Part shown: one piece after another, positions 1-7,837 of the stretch | How the letters are laid out: every line of letters starts with the position of its first letter | Position numbering within the stretch: position 1 is the stretch's first letter | Source of the DNA: Flavobacteriales bacterium | GTDB taxonomy: Bacteria; Bacteroidota; Bacteroidia; Flavobacteriales_D; Crocinitomicaceae | Reading direction: 5' to 3' | Length of the DNA stretch: 41,211 nucleotides | Assembly: GCA_947474675.1 (NCBI GenBank) | Contig: CANJKA010000022.1 | Coordinates: 1-41,211 of the forward strand | Position numbers and translations under genes: made by a program | Notes under the pieces: generated by a model | What the model was told of the DNA's origin: nothing | Seen by the model: the letters and a program-made list of their open reading frames with translations, nothing else | The model's database searches: none

Positions 1-530
1 CTGAACGTAAATATTGTTCTCCTGAAAAATGAATTAAGTTGTACGGATTATCTTTCATCAACGGATACCAAAAAACAATAAATTCGTTGTATTCTTTTGG
101 GGTTAAACCCATTTTAGAAAGCGTTTTTTGAAGAAACTCTCTGACTTCAGACCCTTTTACAACAAACCCTTTCGATAGATCCCAATTTATTTTATTTGTT
201 GGCGTACCTTCCCAAAAAATATAACTGTATTCTTTGTTATCTGCTTTATTGATTAAATGACCATCTGGAAAAATCAATTACATCCCAACCTTTTGTTGCG
301 GAATTATAGGTTGGAAAATCAGCTATTATTTTCCCTTGATAATCTAATTGAATTTTTACATCAGTTTTTTGAGTAGGATAAAGGTAGATAACAGGTTTTA
401 AATCTCTTTCTTCAGGACAAAACATTTCCAGTCCTAAGAAATTGGGGATCAATCCTAAAAAACTCATAATAATCCAAATCCCTAATACTCCTATTAAAAT
501 TAAAACAACTTTTTTAGATGGCTTTCTCAA
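1..530 (-). pseudogene. Frameshifted, partial membrane-anchored protein with KPVIYLYP domain
   Basis: The intact N-terminal part (530 to 246) has a hydrophobic anchor at residues 8-28 and then the signature KPVIYLYP, followed by a beta-rich stretch ending GWDVIDF. There the frame breaks. Dropping one base from the run of five A at 269-273 continues the reading as PDGHLINKADNKEYSYIFWEG and leaves it open to base 1, with TPKEYNEFIVFWYPLM and NPYNLIHFSGEQ. Both halves match one known bacterial family of unknown function in which KPVIYLYP leads into YSYxFWEG and LTPKEYNEFIVxW, so this is one gene with a homopolymer frameshift or a base-calling error. The start appears to be TTG at 530, 16 bases after the panE-like gene, suggesting one transcript. 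The 3' end lies outside the window. Confidence 0.75.
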
Positions 531-546
531 ATTACAATTTTTAAGG

Positions 547-1473
547 TTAAATTCTTGTTTTAAAATTACTTAAAATTAAATCAAAAGTAGGTGTTTTAAC
601 CTTTAATTTTTGACCAAGTAAAGTAACATATTCTGTGAGCGATTTATATTCAGTAAGATTTCCTTTTTGAAAATCACTGTGCATAGAAGAAGTTGATTCA
701 TACGGTAAGGTTTTCATTTGTTGAAGTGTAATTTCTACACTATTTTCAGCTACTTCAATTTGGTTGGCAATTGCTACTGAATGTACTTCGTTCAATAAAT
801 CTGTCAGCATTTTAGTCCATTCTTTACTTTCGAAAATTTCTCCAATCGATTTGTCTAAATAACACGTTAAACTAGCGATTGATGAAATAAATAGATACTT
901 CTGCCATATAGTAGTTTGAATTTTCGAAGCATAATAACATTCAATTTTAGCCTTTTTAAAAATGGATTCTAATTTGGTCAATTTCTCAATTGGAGCAGTT
1001 GATGAACCAAAATGAAATGAATGCATGTTTCCTGATTTCAGAATAACACCAGGTTCAATTTGTCTTGACACGAGATAAACACACCCAAAAAGCACTTCAT
1101 TTTCTGGAAACCATTTTTCAATTTTATCTTTAGAATCAACTCCGTTTAGAACAGGGATAATTATGGTGTCAGGAGTAATACAAATTTTTAAAGGCAATAG
1201 ACTTTCTTCTAGATGATAACTTTTGGTGGTACAAATGACATAATCTAATGCCCCTATTTCGTCAGGATTACTTGAAACAAGAGTTGGAAAGATTACCTTT
1301 TCGAATTCAGGTGTTGTTAATTTTAATCCATTTTTTTTAATAATCTTTTCAGTCTGACTCTTTACGATAAAAATAATTTCCACCTCATCTGATTGAAAAT
1401 AATAATCAGCTAAAAGTCCACCGAAGAAACCTCCCACTCCACCTGTTCCGATAATTCCAATTCTTGTTTTCAT
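547..1473 (-). CDS. 2-dehydropantoate 2-reductase (ketopantoate reductase) family protein
   Basis: 308 aa, the usual length for the PanE/ApbA family. It opens with an NADPH-binding Rossmann loop, IGIIGTGGVGGFFGG (residues 5-19). The C-terminal helical domain carries IWQKYLFISSIASLTCY, where the family has its catalytic lysine and adjacent asparagine or serine. The family reduces ketopantoate to pantoate with NADPH in coenzyme A synthesis. Many paralogues act on other 2-keto acids, so the substrate is not certain. The gene is transcribed away from the carotenoid control region and is followed after 16 bases by the frameshifted KPVIYLYP gene. No clear TAnnTTTG promoter was found in the first bases upstream. 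Confidence 0.8.
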   Translation of the reverse strand: MKTRIGIIGTGGVGGFFGGLLADYYFQSDEVEIIFIVKSQTEKIIKKNGLKLTTPEFEKVIFPTLVSSNPDEIGALDYVICTTKSYHLEESLLPLKICITPDTIIIPVLNGVDSKDKIEKWFPENEVLFGCVYLVSRQIEPGVILKSGNMHSFHFGSSTAPIEKLTKLESIFKKAKIECYYASKIQTTIWQKYLFISSIASLTCYLDKSIGEIFESKEWTKMLTDLLNEVHSVAIANQIEVAENSVEITLQQMKTLPYESTSSMHSDFQKGNLTEYKSLTEYVTLLGQKLKVKTPTFDLILSNFKTRI

Positions 1474-1670
1474 TTCTCCCCTATTTATATTTTACCGATT
1501 TAAAATCAATAATTATTCGATATTATCATTTTTTTAAAAAAAATTCATAAAAAAGATACTTTCATTTTATCAGTTAAAAATGACCTTGATTTTGTACAAA
1601 TTTAATATTACAAGTCATTTTTTTACAATTATTCTTCAAAAGGATCTCGATAGTTTTAAAAAAAACAAGT

Positions 1671-1685
1671 TTTTGTTTAACAAAA
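1671..1685. promoter_or_regulatory. Candidate CarH/LitR-like operator 1
   Basis: TTTTGTTTAACAAAA is a perfect inverted repeat of 7-base arms (TTTTGTT / AACAAAA) around one central T. The identical 15-mer recurs at 1731-1745. It is assigned to the MerR/B12 regulator of the downstream operon by position only. Confidence 0.55.
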
Positions 1686-1730
1686 TAACATCTTATAGTC
1701 ACAATTACTCAACAAAACGAAAATAATTTA

Positions 1731-1745
1731 TTTTGTTTAACAAAA
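1731..1745. promoter_or_regulatory. Candidate CarH/LitR-like operator 2
   Basis: Second exact copy of the 15-mer TTTTGTTTAACAAAA, 60 bases downstream of the first and about 27 bases upstream of the -7 box. That spacing would put the two copies on nearly the same DNA face, at about six helical turns. Confidence 0.55.
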
Positions 1746-1751
1746 AAAAGT

Positions 1752-1779
1752 AAAAGTTAAACAAAATGATTTATGTTTG
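1752..1779 (+). promoter_or_regulatory. crt operon promoter with overlapping inverted operator site
   Basis: The -7 box TATGTTTG at 1772-1779 fits TAnnTTTG exactly. Just upstream, 1756-1766 is GTTAAACAAAA, the reverse complement of the operator 11-mer, lying where the -33 contact and spacer should be. A repressor bound there would exclude RNA polymerase, the geometry expected of CarH/LitR-type dark repression. The -7 call is direct from sequence; the repressor model is inference. Confidence 0.5.
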
Positions 1780-1865
1780 TAATAAACATTCTAAAAAGAT
1801 CATTAAAAAAATCAAACTATAATAAAATAAGAGCATTGCAAAGAAGAAAATTAAATATTAGATAG

Positions 1866-2702
1866 ATGAAAAAAACTTACGACGAACTTTCACTTAATAT
1901 TGCAAAGTTAACTACTCAAAAGTATAGTACTTCTTTTTCCATGGGTATCAAACTTCTAGACTCGGAAATCAGGGATTCTATTTATGGAATATATGGATTT
2001 GTAAGATTAGCTGATGAAATAGTTGATTCCTTTCACGGGTATCATCAAACAGAAATGTTAGGCAAATTAAAATTGGACACGTATGAAGCAATTGAAACAA
2101 AAATAAGTACAAACCCAATATTACATGCATTTCAGTTTGTTGTGAATAAATATGAAATTCCTTTGGATTTAATAGAACAATTTCTAAACTCAATGGAAAT
2201 GGATTTAAATCCACAAGAATACGACAAAGAAAAATACGATCAATACATTGTTGGAAGTGCTGAAGTCGTTGGTTTAATGTGCTTAATCGTATTTTTAAAA
2301 GGGGACAAAAACTCGTATGAGCATTTGAAACCATTCGCTATGAAATTAGGCAGTGCTTTTCAAAAAATTAATTTCTTGAGGGATTTGAAGGACGATTATC
2401 ATACATTAGGTAGAACCTATTTTCCAAACCTTGACCTACGAAAATTCAACAATGCCGTCAAACAAGATATTGAAAAAGACATCGCTCACGATTTTGAAAT
2501 TGGATTTGAAGGAATTAAAAAACTTCCTGTAAAAACAAGGTTGGGAGTTTACATCGCTTATGTTTTTTATAAAGGTCTATTTAATAAAATCAAAAAAATG
2601 GATTCGGAAACAATACTAAAAGGCAGAGTTAGAATTCCAAATGGAATTAAATTTGGGCTCGTCTTTAAAGGCTATCTTAGACATTCATTAAACCTTTTAT
2701 AA
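1866..2702 (+). CDS. crtB: Phytoene synthase CrtB
   Basis: 278 aa, typical for Bacteroidota CrtB. It condenses two geranylgeranyl diphosphates to phytoene, the first committed step of carotenoid synthesis. Both aspartate-rich Mg-diphosphate motifs are present: DEIVD at residues 50-54 and DLKDD at 173-177 within FLRDLKDDYHTLGRTYFP. The N-terminal KYSTSFSMG and YGFVRLADEIVD are characteristic of the trans-isoprenyl diphosphate synthase fold. ATG at 1866 has an A-rich upstream region, as usual in this phylum. It is the first gene of the crt operon, and crtZ follows after 34 bases. No GGPP synthase gene is in the window, so the precursor must come from elsewhere. Confidence 0.95.
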   Translation: MKKTYDELSLNIAKLTTQKYSTSFSMGIKLLDSEIRDSIYGIYGFVRLADEIVDSFHGYHQTEMLGKLKLDTYEAIETKISTNPILHAFQFVVNKYEIPLDLIEQFLNSMEMDLNPQEYDKEKYDQYIVGSAEVVGLMCLIVFLKGDKNSYEHLKPFAMKLGSAFQKINFLRDLKDDYHTLGRTYFPNLDLRKFNNAVKQDIEKDIAHDFEIGFEGIKKLPVKTRLGVYIAYVFYKGLFNKIKKMDSETILKGRVRIPNGIKFGLVFKGYLRHSLNLL

Positions 2703-2736
2703 AATAAAATTAGTAAATTACAGAAAAAATAAAAAA

Positions 2737-3195
2737 ATGATCTATCTATTAGTACTAGTGGCTACATTCATTGGAATGGAATTCATTGCTTGGCTTACAC
2801 ACAAATACGTAATGCATGGTTTTGGTTGGTTTTTACACAAAGACCATCATCATCCGCATAATAATAAATTTGAAAAAAATGACTTCTATTTTCTAATATT
2901 TGCTATTCCAAGTTGGCTTTGTATTATGTTTGGTTTAATGAATCATGAACTTGTTACAGCTTTTATCGGTTTCGGTATTTTGCTTTATGGGATTTGCTAT
3001 GTAATTGTACATGAAATCTTTATTCATCAACGTATTAAACGTTTCACAAAAACGAATCACCCATATTTTAAAGCAATCAGGTATGCTCATAAAATTCATC
3101 ATAAAAATATGAATAAGGAACAAGGAGAATGCTTTGGTATGTTATTCGTTCCTATGTATTACTATAAAAAAGCCTTAAACGAAACGAAAAAATAA
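2737..3195 (+). CDS. crtZ: Beta-carotene hydroxylase CrtZ
   Basis: 152 aa membrane di-iron hydroxylase of the fatty acid hydroxylase superfamily. It adds hydroxyls to the beta-ionone rings, turning beta-carotene into zeaxanthin. The histidine clusters are all visible: HKYVMH (22-27), HKDHHHPH (34-41), HEIFIH (92-97) and HKIHH (118-122). Hydrophobic segments at about 1-20, 52-67 and 72-92 place it in the membrane. The stop codon is directly followed by the ATG of the lycopene cyclase, so the two are probably translated together. Confidence 0.93.
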   Translation: MIYLLVLVATFIGMEFIAWLTHKYVMHGFGWFLHKDHHHPHNNKFEKNDFYFLIFAIPSWLCIMFGLMNHELVTAFIGFGILLYGICYVIVHEIFIHQRIKRFTKTNHPYFKAIRYAHKIHHKNMNKEQGECFGMLFVPMYYYKKALNETKK

Positions 3196-3882
3196 ATGAA
3201 TCTATACTTATATATTAATATTTTCACATTTTGCACTTTTCTCTTTTCGTTCGATAAGAAAGTTGCTTTTTACCAGTATTTCAAACCATTATTGATAGCT
3301 ATTCTATTGACAGGTCTTCTATTTATTCCATGGGATATACTTTTTACAAAACATGAAATTTGGGGATTTAATAAAGAATATTTATTGGGATACTACCTTT
3401 TTAAATTGCCTATTGAAGAATGGTTGTTTTTTATAACTGTTCCGTATTCCTGTACTTTCATTCATTATGTATTAAAAACTAAAATCCAAAACAAAATACC
3501 TCTTAAAACAGCTATGACAAGTTGGTATGTTTTAGCAGGAATCATTCTTACTATTGGTTTCTTGAATATGAGTCAACAATATACATCGATAGCATTTATT
3601 CTTTGTGGAATTTCAATAATAGCTGTTAATTACTATGATCCAGCATTCATGAAAGATTATCTATTGACTTACATTTTTTGCTTGATCCCATTTTTCATTG
3701 TCAATAGTATCTTAACAGGAAGTTTTACTGAAAAACCAATAGTATGGTATAACAATAATCATATCTTTGGCATTCGACTAGGAACTATTCCGATTGAAGA
3801 TTCAATTTATAATATGTTACTGTTGTTATTAATTTGTTTTTTGACTCACTATTTTCACACTCTAAAAAAAGCATCCAATTGA
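3196..3882 (+). CDS. crtYcd: Lycopene cyclase, fused CrtYc-CrtYd (CarR-like) type
   Basis: 228 aa integral membrane protein built of two similar halves, matching the small heterodimeric CrtYc/CrtYd cyclases of actinobacteria fused into one chain as in Bacteroidota. The half-repeat signature PIEEWLFF is at 72-79, and its weaker counterpart PIEDSIYN is at 199-206. About six hydrophobic helices are predicted. It closes both ends of lycopene to give beta-carotene, the CrtZ substrate. It begins at the base after the crtZ stop, and its TGA overlaps the probable TTG start of the regulator (TTGA at 3879-3882). Confidence 0.88.
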   Translation: MNLYLYINIFTFCTFLFSFDKKVAFYQYFKPLLIAILLTGLLFIPWDILFTKHEIWGFNKEYLLGYYLFKLPIEEWLFFITVPYSCTFIHYVLKTKIQNKIPLKTAMTSWYVLAGIILTIGFLNMSQQYTSIAFILCGISIIAVNYYDPAFMKDYLLTYIFCLIPFFIVNSILTGSFTEKPIVWYNNNHIFGIRLGTIPIEDSIYNMLLLLLICFLTHYFHTLKKASN

Positions 3883-4772
3883 GAACCTATTCAATAAAAG
3901 AACTCGAAAACTTATCAGGAACCAAAGCTCATACTATTCGTATTTGGGAACAACGTTATGCCTTATTAAATCCTTCTAGGACTGAAACAGGGATCCGTTA
4001 TTACAGTGATATAGATTTAAAAAAAATTTTAGCGACTTCTGTTCTATTAAAAAACGGAGTGAAAATTTCAAAAATAGCCTTGCTTTCTCAGTATGAAATT
4101 CAAGAAAAATTAGAGGAAATTGATCAAAATACTAAAATTACAGATTCGAAAATTGAATTATCTATCAACAAATTAATTGAAGCAGGAATAGCTTTTGATG
4201 AGTTTTCATTCTTAAATGAATTTGATAAATTAGACGCTATTTTTGACACAAAAAAAATATTCATTTCAATTGTTTACCCTCTTTTAAATCGAATTGGTAT
4301 TATGTGGAGTAAAGATGAAATGTCTCCCCTACAAGAACATTTTATTTCAACTATCATCCGACAAAAAATAATTAGTGCTATAAATAATTTGCCAACATGT
4401 AATCAAAACGCAAAAAAAATCGTTCTCTTTTTACCAGAAAACGAAACGCACGAAATAGGATTATTATTAACCAATTTCATTTTTAAAAGTCAGAATATTA
4501 GAACAATATATTTTGGACAACAAGTACCAATCAGCAATTTAATTGAATTCCTTAATCAATATAATATCAAACACGCATTTGGATTTATTTTCTATTCACA
4601 TGGAAAAAACAAACTAAATTCCATTCTTAATTTGTTGAATGAAAAATGTCAGAAAACTCACTTTTATTGGGCAGGATATTTACCAAAGGATATTGAAAAA
4701 CTAAAAAATCAAACCTTAGTAAACTCCATTGAAAACATCGAAGACATTATTAAAATTGTGAAAAATGACTAA
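3879..4772 (+). CDS. MerR-family B12-binding regulator, CarH/LitR-like photoreceptor
   Basis: About 297 aa from the TTG at 3879; there is no ATG near the N-terminus, and a second TTG at 3834 would lie inside crtYcd. The N-terminal 65 residues are a MerR winged helix (YSIKELENLSGTKAHTIRIWEQRY). The C-terminus is a cobalamin domain with both CarH hallmarks: a Wx9EH motif in the helical bundle (W143, E153, H154) and ExHxxG as ETHEIG, whose H191 would be the lower axial cobalt ligand. CarH/LitR proteins bind DNA as adenosylcobalamin tetramers in the dark and fall apart in light, freeing carotenoid genes. The position inside the crt operon fits autoregulated light induction. It overlaps crtI by 8 bases. 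Confidence 0.9.
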   Translation: MRTYSIKELENLSGTKAHTIRIWEQRYALLNPSRTETGIRYYSDIDLKKILATSVLLKNGVKISKIALLSQYEIQEKLEEIDQNTKITDSKIELSINKLIEAGIAFDEFSFLNEFDKLDAIFDTKKIFISIVYPLLNRIGIMWSKDEMSPLQEHFISTIIRQKIISAINNLPTCNQNAKKIVLFLPENETHEIGLLLTNFIFKSQNIRTIYFGQQVPISNLIEFLNQYNIKHAFGFIFYSHGKNKLNSILNLLNEKCQKTHFYWAGYLPKDIEKLKNQTLVNSIENIEDIIKIVKND

Positions 4773-6237
4773 GAAAATAGCAATTATTGGAGGTGGATTT
4801 TCTGGATTATCTGCTGCAACTTATCTTGCAAAAGAAGGTTTTGATGTTACAATTTTTGAGAAAAACTCCACAATTGGAGGAAGAAACAGGAAATTTACAG
4901 AAGACGGTTTTACATTTGAAATGGGACCAAGCTGGTATTGGATGCCAGAAGTTTTTGATAATTATTTTAAAGATTTCAAGAAAGAACGAAAAGATTATTA
5001 TGGTTTAACTAAATTAAATCCTTCCTTTTCTATTATTTATAAAGATCAAGAAAAATTAGATATCCCTTCAGAAGAAGAAGATTTAATTGCTCTTTTCGAA
5101 GAAATTGAAATTGGAGCTGGACAACGATTAAAAGATTTTATGGAAGATGCGAAGTATAAATATGATTCAAGCATGAATAATTTAATACTTAAACCTGGCA
5201 AATCAATTTTTGAATTTTTTGAATGGGAAGTTATTAAAGGTGTTTTCAAATTAAATTTATTTTCCAATTTCAAAAATTTTGTTCGAAAATATTTCAAAGA
5301 TGAACGCTTAACTAATTTGATGGATTTTCCTGTTTTATTTTTAGGTTCAGCTCCAGAAAACACACCTGCTCTATATAGCTTGATGAATTATGCAGGTCTA
5401 ATGTTGGGTACATGGTATCCTGAAAATGGAATGTATAGTATCATAGAGTCAATGGAAAAAGTTGCTGTCGAACATGGCGTTAAAATACATACAAACCAAG
5501 AAATTTCTCAAATTTTAATTTCGAATGATGAAGTATCAGGGTTAGTCTCAAATAATGAAAACATTGAATTTGATGCTGTAATTGCCTCGGGAGATTATAA
5601 ACACATGGAAACCTTACTTCCTTCAAAACTAAGGAACTACACCGATAAATATTGGTCAACCAGAACATTAGCACCATCATCTTTAATTTTTTTCTTAGGA
5701 ATAAATAAAAAAATCCCTGGAATTGAACACCATACATTATTTTTTGATGAAAGTCTTGAAAAACATACCGAGCAAATTTACGTTGATCCAAAATGGCCTG
5801 AAAAACCCCTTTTTTATGTTTGTGCTCCTTCAAAAACAGATCTTAAATTAGCACCAGATAATTGCGAGAACATTTTTGTTTTAATTCCTATAGCAGCAGG
5901 AATAGAGGACAACAATTCAATTCGAGAATATTATTATTCACTGATTATAGAACGATTGGAAAAACAATTAAACATGTCCATCAAAGAGCATGTAATCTAT
6001 AAAAAATCGTATTGCATTAATGATTTTAAGGAAGATTATCACAGCTATAAAGGCAATGCATATGGTCTAGCAAATACGTTAAAGCAAACAGCCATATTAA
6101 AACCGAAATTGAATAATAAAAAAATTAAAAACCTTGTATATGCAGGACAGCTTACTGTTCCAGGGCCAGGAATGCCTCCAGCGATAATAAGTGGGAAATT
6201 GGCTGCTAATGAAATTATTAAATTGTTCAAAAAATGA
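4765..6237 (+). CDS. crtI: Phytoene desaturase CrtI
   Basis: 490 aa flavin amine oxidase-type desaturase, the normal CrtI length. The FAD-binding loop is IAIIGGGFSGLSAATYL (GxGxxG at 9-14), followed by EKNSTIGGRNRKF. The C-terminal flavin signature is LVYAGQLTVPGPGMPPAI. It takes phytoene to lycopene in successive desaturations at the membrane. It overlaps the regulator upstream by 8 bases and shares ATGA with the DUF2141 gene downstream, so the operon is translationally coupled. Only one desaturase gene is present, so it presumably performs all four steps and not a later ketolation or spheroidene-type reaction. Confidence 0.93.
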   Translation: MTKKIAIIGGGFSGLSAATYLAKEGFDVTIFEKNSTIGGRNRKFTEDGFTFEMGPSWYWMPEVFDNYFKDFKKERKDYYGLTKLNPSFSIIYKDQEKLDIPSEEEDLIALFEEIEIGAGQRLKDFMEDAKYKYDSSMNNLILKPGKSIFEFFEWEVIKGVFKLNLFSNFKNFVRKYFKDERLTNLMDFPVLFLGSAPENTPALYSLMNYAGLMLGTWYPENGMYSIIESMEKVAVEHGVKIHTNQEISQILISNDEVSGLVSNNENIEFDAVIASGDYKHMETLLPSKLRNYTDKYWSTRTLAPSSLIFFLGINKKIPGIEHHTLFFDESLEKHTEQIYVDPKWPEKPLFYVCAPSKTDLKLAPDNCENIFVLIPIAAGIEDNNSIREYYYSLIIERLEKQLNMSIKEHVIYKKSYCINDFKEDYHSYKGNAYGLANTLKQTAILKPKLNNKKIKNLVYAGQLTVPGPGMPPAIISGKLAANEIIKLFKK

Positions 6238-6674
6238 AATCTACACTTTTTATATTCCTAAGCCTCTTTTTACTATTCTCATTTAAAAATGGTAATTCAG
6301 GGGACGTAATCATTGAAGTTTCAGGAATTAACATTTCAAAAAAAGGGAACTTAATAGTTGGACTTTTCAAGCAAAATGGTTTTCCAAAAGCAAATCAATC
6401 TAGCTACGGAAAAACGATACCTATTACATCTTCAACTATGACGGTAAAATTTTCATCTATTGAAAATGGAGAATATGCAGTTGCAGTTTTTCAGGATCAA
6501 GACTTAAATGATAAATTAAGTAGTAATTTCTTTGGAGTTCCGAATGAACCTTTTGGCTTTTCAAATAATAAATTTGGAATGTTTGGTCCCCCAAATTTCT
6601 CTGATGTATCATTTAAAATTTCTGAATCAAAAAACAGCAATTTATCGATTAAGATTAAAGAATATTCGTTTTAA
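6234..6674 (+). CDS. Secreted DUF2141 protein of carotenoid cluster
   Basis: 146 aa with a signal peptide (residues 1 to about 20, MKSTLFIFLSLFLLFSF). The beta-rich DUF2141 domain follows, recognised from the pattern LIVGLFKQNGFP, GEYAVAVFQDQDLNDKL and GVPNEPFGFSNN. The function of DUF2141 is unknown; members are often found beside carotenoid genes in Bacteroidota, as here. Its start overlaps the crtI stop (ATGA), so it belongs to the operon. A role in handling or placing the pigment outside the inner membrane is only a guess from this linkage. It converges with the YeeE genes 42 bases later without a clear terminator between them. Confidence 0.8.
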   Translation: MKSTLFIFLSLFLLFSFKNGNSGDVIIEVSGINISKKGNLIVGLFKQNGFPKANQSSYGKTIPITSSTMTVKFSSIENGEYAVAVFQDQDLNDKLSSNFFGVPNEPFGFSNNKFGMFGPPNFSDVSFKISESKNSNLSIKIKEYSF

Positions 6675-6716
6675 AGGAAAGGTATAATAAATGAAATCAT
6701 GCTCAATAAACTGCAA

Positions 6717-7127
6717 TCAATGCGGCAATCTATCTTTCAATTTACCGTAGGTCCAAGTTCCTATAAGTGCACTTAATAAAACAACTCCAAAAACTAAGAT
6801 TCCACTTCCAAATAATGCATACATAGGACCTGGACACGTTCCAGTCATTGCCCAACCTAAACCAAAAGTAAAGCCTCCAATTATTGTCCCTTTATTGAAC
6901 ACTTTTTTTACAATTGTAATATCACTTCCTTTAATCGTTTTTACGTTAAACCGTTTAATTATCTGAATTGAAATAATCCCAACCAAAATAGCCGAAAAAA
7001 TCACTCCGTACATGTGGAACGATTGAAATCTAAACATTTCTTGAATTCTAAACCATGAAACAACTTCGGCTTTTATCAAGATAACCCCAAATACAAAACC
7101 AAGAAATAAGTATTTTACTATTTTCAT
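6717..7127 (-). CDS. YeeE/YedE-family membrane protein (half-size sulfur transporter subunit)
   Basis: 136 aa with four hydrophobic segments. The conserved cysteine motif is TGTCPGP (C98) within GFTFGLGWAMTGTCPGPMY, the signature of the YeeE/YedE (TsuA) family. In this family paired conserved cysteines relay thiosulfate or related sulfur species across the inner membrane. This is the second of two half-length proteins; together with the 186-aa gene 12 bases upstream it would make up one full-length TsuA-like protein. The substrate cannot be told from sequence. Confidence 0.8.
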   Translation of the reverse strand: MKIVKYLFLGFVFGVILIKAEVVSWFRIQEMFRFQSFHMYGVIFSAILVGIISIQIIKRFNVKTIKGSDITIVKKVFNKGTIIGGFTFGLGWAMTGTCPGPMYALFGSGILVFGVVLLSALIGTWTYGKLKDRLPH

Positions 7128-7139
7128 TTTTACTAGATT

Positions 7140-7700
7140 TTAAAGGTTCATAATTAAAGGTAAAATAAACCAAGTCATCACCAAACCACCAACGAAAAAA
7201 CAAACTGTTGCAATCAAAGAAGGTAATTGCAAGTTAGACAATCCCATTATTGAGTGACCAGAAGTACATCCATTTGAATAACGAACACCAAAGCCTACAC
7301 AAAAACCTCCAACAACCATCAAAATAAAACCTTTTAATGTTAACAATGATTCTAAATTAAATAGTTCTTTAGGAGCATATCCAGAAAAATCATTCACTCC
7401 CATTGCTTTTAAATCAGCTGTTGTTTTACTTGAAATTTCGATAGCGTTTGGGTTTTGAAAAAAGAAACCTGCTACTACTCCACCTAAAAGTATTCCTAGG
7501 GCAAAGAATAAATTCCAAGATTCAGCTTTCCAATCGTAATCAAAAAACTTAATTTTTGCAGGTAAACAAGCAGCACAAATATGTTTTAAAGAGGCTGAAA
7601 TACCAAAAGTTTTATTTCCAATAATCAATAAAGCAGGAATCATTAAACCGATCAAAGGTCCAGAAATATACCAAGGCCATGGCTGTGTTAATAAATTCAT
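7140..7700 (-). CDS. YeeE/YedE-family membrane protein (sulfur transporter subunit)
   Basis: 186 aa with about five hydrophobic helices and the second YeeE cysteine motif, SNGCTSGHSIMGL (C145), plus C42, C45 and C134. In the TsuA family such cysteines pass thiosulfate inward. It is the leading gene of a two-gene operon. A promoter lies upstream on the minus strand (TTTG at 7759-7762, 20-base spacer, TTACTTTG at 7731-7738), and a 28-base palindrome lies further up at 7776-7803. No rhodanese, beta-lactamase-fold dioxygenase or ArsR gene, the frequent partners of such pairs, is adjacent. The neighbour upstream is instead a methionine S-methyltransferase, another sulfur gene. Confidence 0.8.
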   Translation of the reverse strand: MNLLTQPWPWYISGPLIGLMIPALLIIGNKTFGISASLKHICAACLPAKIKFFDYDWKAESWNLFFALGILLGGVVAGFFFQNPNAIEISSKTTADLKAMGVNDFSGYAPKELFNLESLLTLKGFILMVVGGFCVGFGVRYSNGCTSGHSIMGLSNLQLPSLIATVCFFVGGLVMTWFILPLIMNL

Positions 7701-7730
7701 TTATTATCTAATTTAAAATGTATTTGTTTA

Positions 7731-7762
7731 CAAAGTAATGGATAATAATGAACATACACAAA
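7731..7762 (-). promoter_or_regulatory. Promoter of YeeE gene pair
   Basis: On the minus strand TTTG (7759-7762) and TTACTTTG (7731-7738) are separated by 20 bases, close to the Bacteroidota consensus TTTG-N19-TAnnTTTG with one mismatch. Transcription would begin about 25 bases before the ATG at 7700. Confidence 0.5.
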
Positions 7763-7775
7763 GTTTTTACAATAA

Positions 7776-7803
7776 ATCTATAAAATCTATAGATTTTATA
7801 GAT
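7776..7803. repeat. Perfect 28-base palindrome
   Basis: The 14-base arm ATCTATAAAATCTA is followed immediately by its exact reverse complement, with no loop. The hexamer ATCTAT recurs within it and again at 7815-7820. It lies upstream of the YeeE promoter and 35 bases past the stop of the methyltransferase gene. Having no loop or T tract, it reads better as a dimeric regulator site than as a terminator. Confidence 0.7.
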
Positions 7804-7837
7804 ATTAAAAGATAAATCTATCTTCTATTCCTAAAAT

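Larger units (their letters stand above)
1474..1865. promoter_or_regulatory. Divergent AT-rich control region between panE-like gene and carotenoid operon
   Basis: 392 bases without a gene. The right half holds two identical near-palindromes TTTTGTTTAACAAAA at 1671-1685 and 1731-1745, exactly 60 bases apart. A third copy of the 11-mer TTTTGTTTAAC is inverted at 1756-1766, and a half-site AACAAAA lies at 1711-1717. A Bacteroidota -7 box TATGTTTG (TAnnTTTG) sits at 1772-1779, giving a leader of about 80 bases before crtB. There is no good TTTG -33 box; the inverted copy occupies that place. The left half (1474-1660) shows nothing beyond AT-rich sequence. Confidence 0.6.

Noticed and set aside
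5046..5363. Minus-strand frames within crtI (also 5480-5833 and 6045-6230)
   Set aside because: Antisense to a clearly conserved desaturase; no motifs.
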